Notes under the pieces: model-generated
Databases searched by the model: none
What the model saw: the letters and a program-made list of their open reading frames with translations, nothing else
What the model was told of the DNA's origin: nothing
Assembly (NCBI GenBank): GCA_015222795.1
Contig: JADFVY010000556.1
Coordinates: 1-5,922, forward strand
Direction of reading: 5' to 3'
Source of the DNA: Pseudomonadota bacterium
GTDB taxonomy: Bacteria; Pseudomonadota; Alphaproteobacteria; UBA8366; JADFVY01
DNA: 5,922 bases
Made by a program: the position numbers and the translations under genes
Shown here: piece after piece, positions 5,721 through 5,922 of the stretch
Layout: every line of letters begins with the position of its first letter
Numbering within the stretch: position 1 is the stretch's first letter

Positions 5721-5922
5721 ATGCCGGAACAACCCCGAACTCGCTACGATATCGCGTTTCGCAGCGCCACCATTATCGATGGGACCGGGGCGGCGCAAAA
5801 CAAAAACAGGAGCGGGCGGCTTTTCCCGCAACAAGCCCGCGACCGCGGGCCCGAGCTTATGCGAGGAGCCAAGGGCGCGGATGCGCCCGCCCGGCGCCTG
5901 AGGGAACAACAAACAAAAACAG
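5721..5922 (+). CDS. Start of an N-acyl-D-amino-acid deacylase-like amidohydrolase, possibly disrupted; runs off the window
   Basis: The frame from ATG 5721 stays open for 67 codons to the window end. Residues 9-24 read YDIAFRSATIIDGTGA, the characteristic N-terminal strand and DGTGA motif of D-aminoacylase / N-acyl-D-glutamate deacylase and related amidohydrolases (typically YDxxIRNGTVVDGTG-). In those enzymes a stretch like PxxxADVxVxxGRIxxIG should follow. Instead, from about residue 25 the peptide is rich in Arg, Gln and Lys, shows no family resemblance and uses codons such as AGG, CGG, CGA and GGA that differ from the operon genes. The change coincides with a hairpin-rich repeat-like segment, so the gene may carry an insertion or be a pseudogene. 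The catalytic metal-binding part would lie beyond the edge. The ribosome site is weak (GAAAG region, 5705-5710). It is divergent from the operon and shares its 107-bp control region. Confidence 0.5.
   Translation, partial: MPEQPRTRYDIAFRSATIIDGTGAAQNKNRSGRLFPQQARDRGPELMRGAKGADAPARRLREQQTKT
5796..5922. repeat. Hairpin-rich repeat-like insert bounded by a 12-nt direct repeat
   Basis: AAACAAAAACAG occurs at 5798-5809 and again at 5911-5922, 113 bases apart, at the edges of a GC-rich block. Inside are perfect stems with tetraloops: GCCCGC-GACC-GCGGGC (5835-5850) and GGGCGC-GGAT-GCGCCC (5873-5888). A third hairpin is GCGGG (5812-5816) with CCCGC (5825-5829). The A-rich borders are out of character with the GC-rich coding sequence around. 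This looks like a small palindromic element placed within the amidohydrolase reading frame, with the direct repeat as target duplication or element end. The right copy ends exactly at the window edge, so the true boundary is unseen. I do not recognise the element family. Confidence 0.4.

Noticed and set aside
5680..5901. Plus-strand 73-codon frame overlapping the amidohydrolase start
   Set aside because: It is in a different frame from the recognisable YDIAFRSATIIDGTGA peptide and begins inside the operator.
5670..5912. Minus-strand open frame of 80 codons in the divergent region
   Set aside because: It covers the FNR-type box and the repeat-like block and would read antisense through the D-aminoacylase motif. 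No ribosome site or motif was seen.

Overview
The window is GC-rich and densely coding. It reads as part of an alphaproteobacterium-like genome (Rhodospirillales or a relative; inferred from codon usage and gene types, moderate confidence). Almost all of it is one minus-strand operon, transcribed from about position 5645 down past position 1. A divergent plus-strand reading frame starts at 5721 and runs off the right edge.

In transcription order the operon encodes five proteins. (1) A hemerythrin HHE-domain protein (5041-5613). (2) A 607-residue flavo-iron-sulfur protein made of a glutamate-synthase-small-subunit (GltD/NfnB-like) FAD/NAD(P) core fused to a C-terminal ferredoxin domain (3225-5048). 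(3) A second, smaller FAD/NAD(P)-type oxidoreductase (2194-3222). (4) A fused gamma-alpha subunit of a 2-oxoacid:acceptor oxidoreductase, KorA type (406-2193). (5) The thiamine-pyrophosphate-binding beta subunit, KorB type, cut by the left edge (1-377). The first four genes overlap by 8 nt or are separated by 2 and 0 nt, and korB follows 28 nt after korA, so co-transcription and translational coupling are very likely.

The genes fit a CoA-dependent, ferredoxin-type 2-oxoacid oxidoreductase whose low-potential electrons pass through the ferredoxin/GltD-like protein to or from NAD(P). This resembles the three-component KorABC 2-oxoglutarate:NADP+ oxidoreductase described in aromatic-degrading Azoarcus. 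The second flavoprotein and the leading hemerythrin are additions to that core. The hemerythrin may sense or scavenge O2 for the oxygen-sensitive enzymes.

Upstream of the operon, at 5680-5693, lies a perfect FNR/FixK/Dnr-type palindrome (TTGAC-N4-GTCAA). A -10-like hexamer (5652-5657, minus strand) is placed so that the palindrome would be centred at about -41.5, the classical activator position. Low-oxygen activation of the operon is therefore the simplest reading.

The right end (5721-5922) starts like an N-acyl-D-amino-acid deacylase (D-aminoacylase) family amidohydrolase. After about 24 codons it loses that resemblance and enters a hairpin-rich segment bounded by a 12-nt direct repeat (5798-5809 and 5911-5922). 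That segment looks like an inserted repeat element inside the gene. No RNA genes, CRISPR arrays, transposase genes or clear intrinsic terminators were seen.
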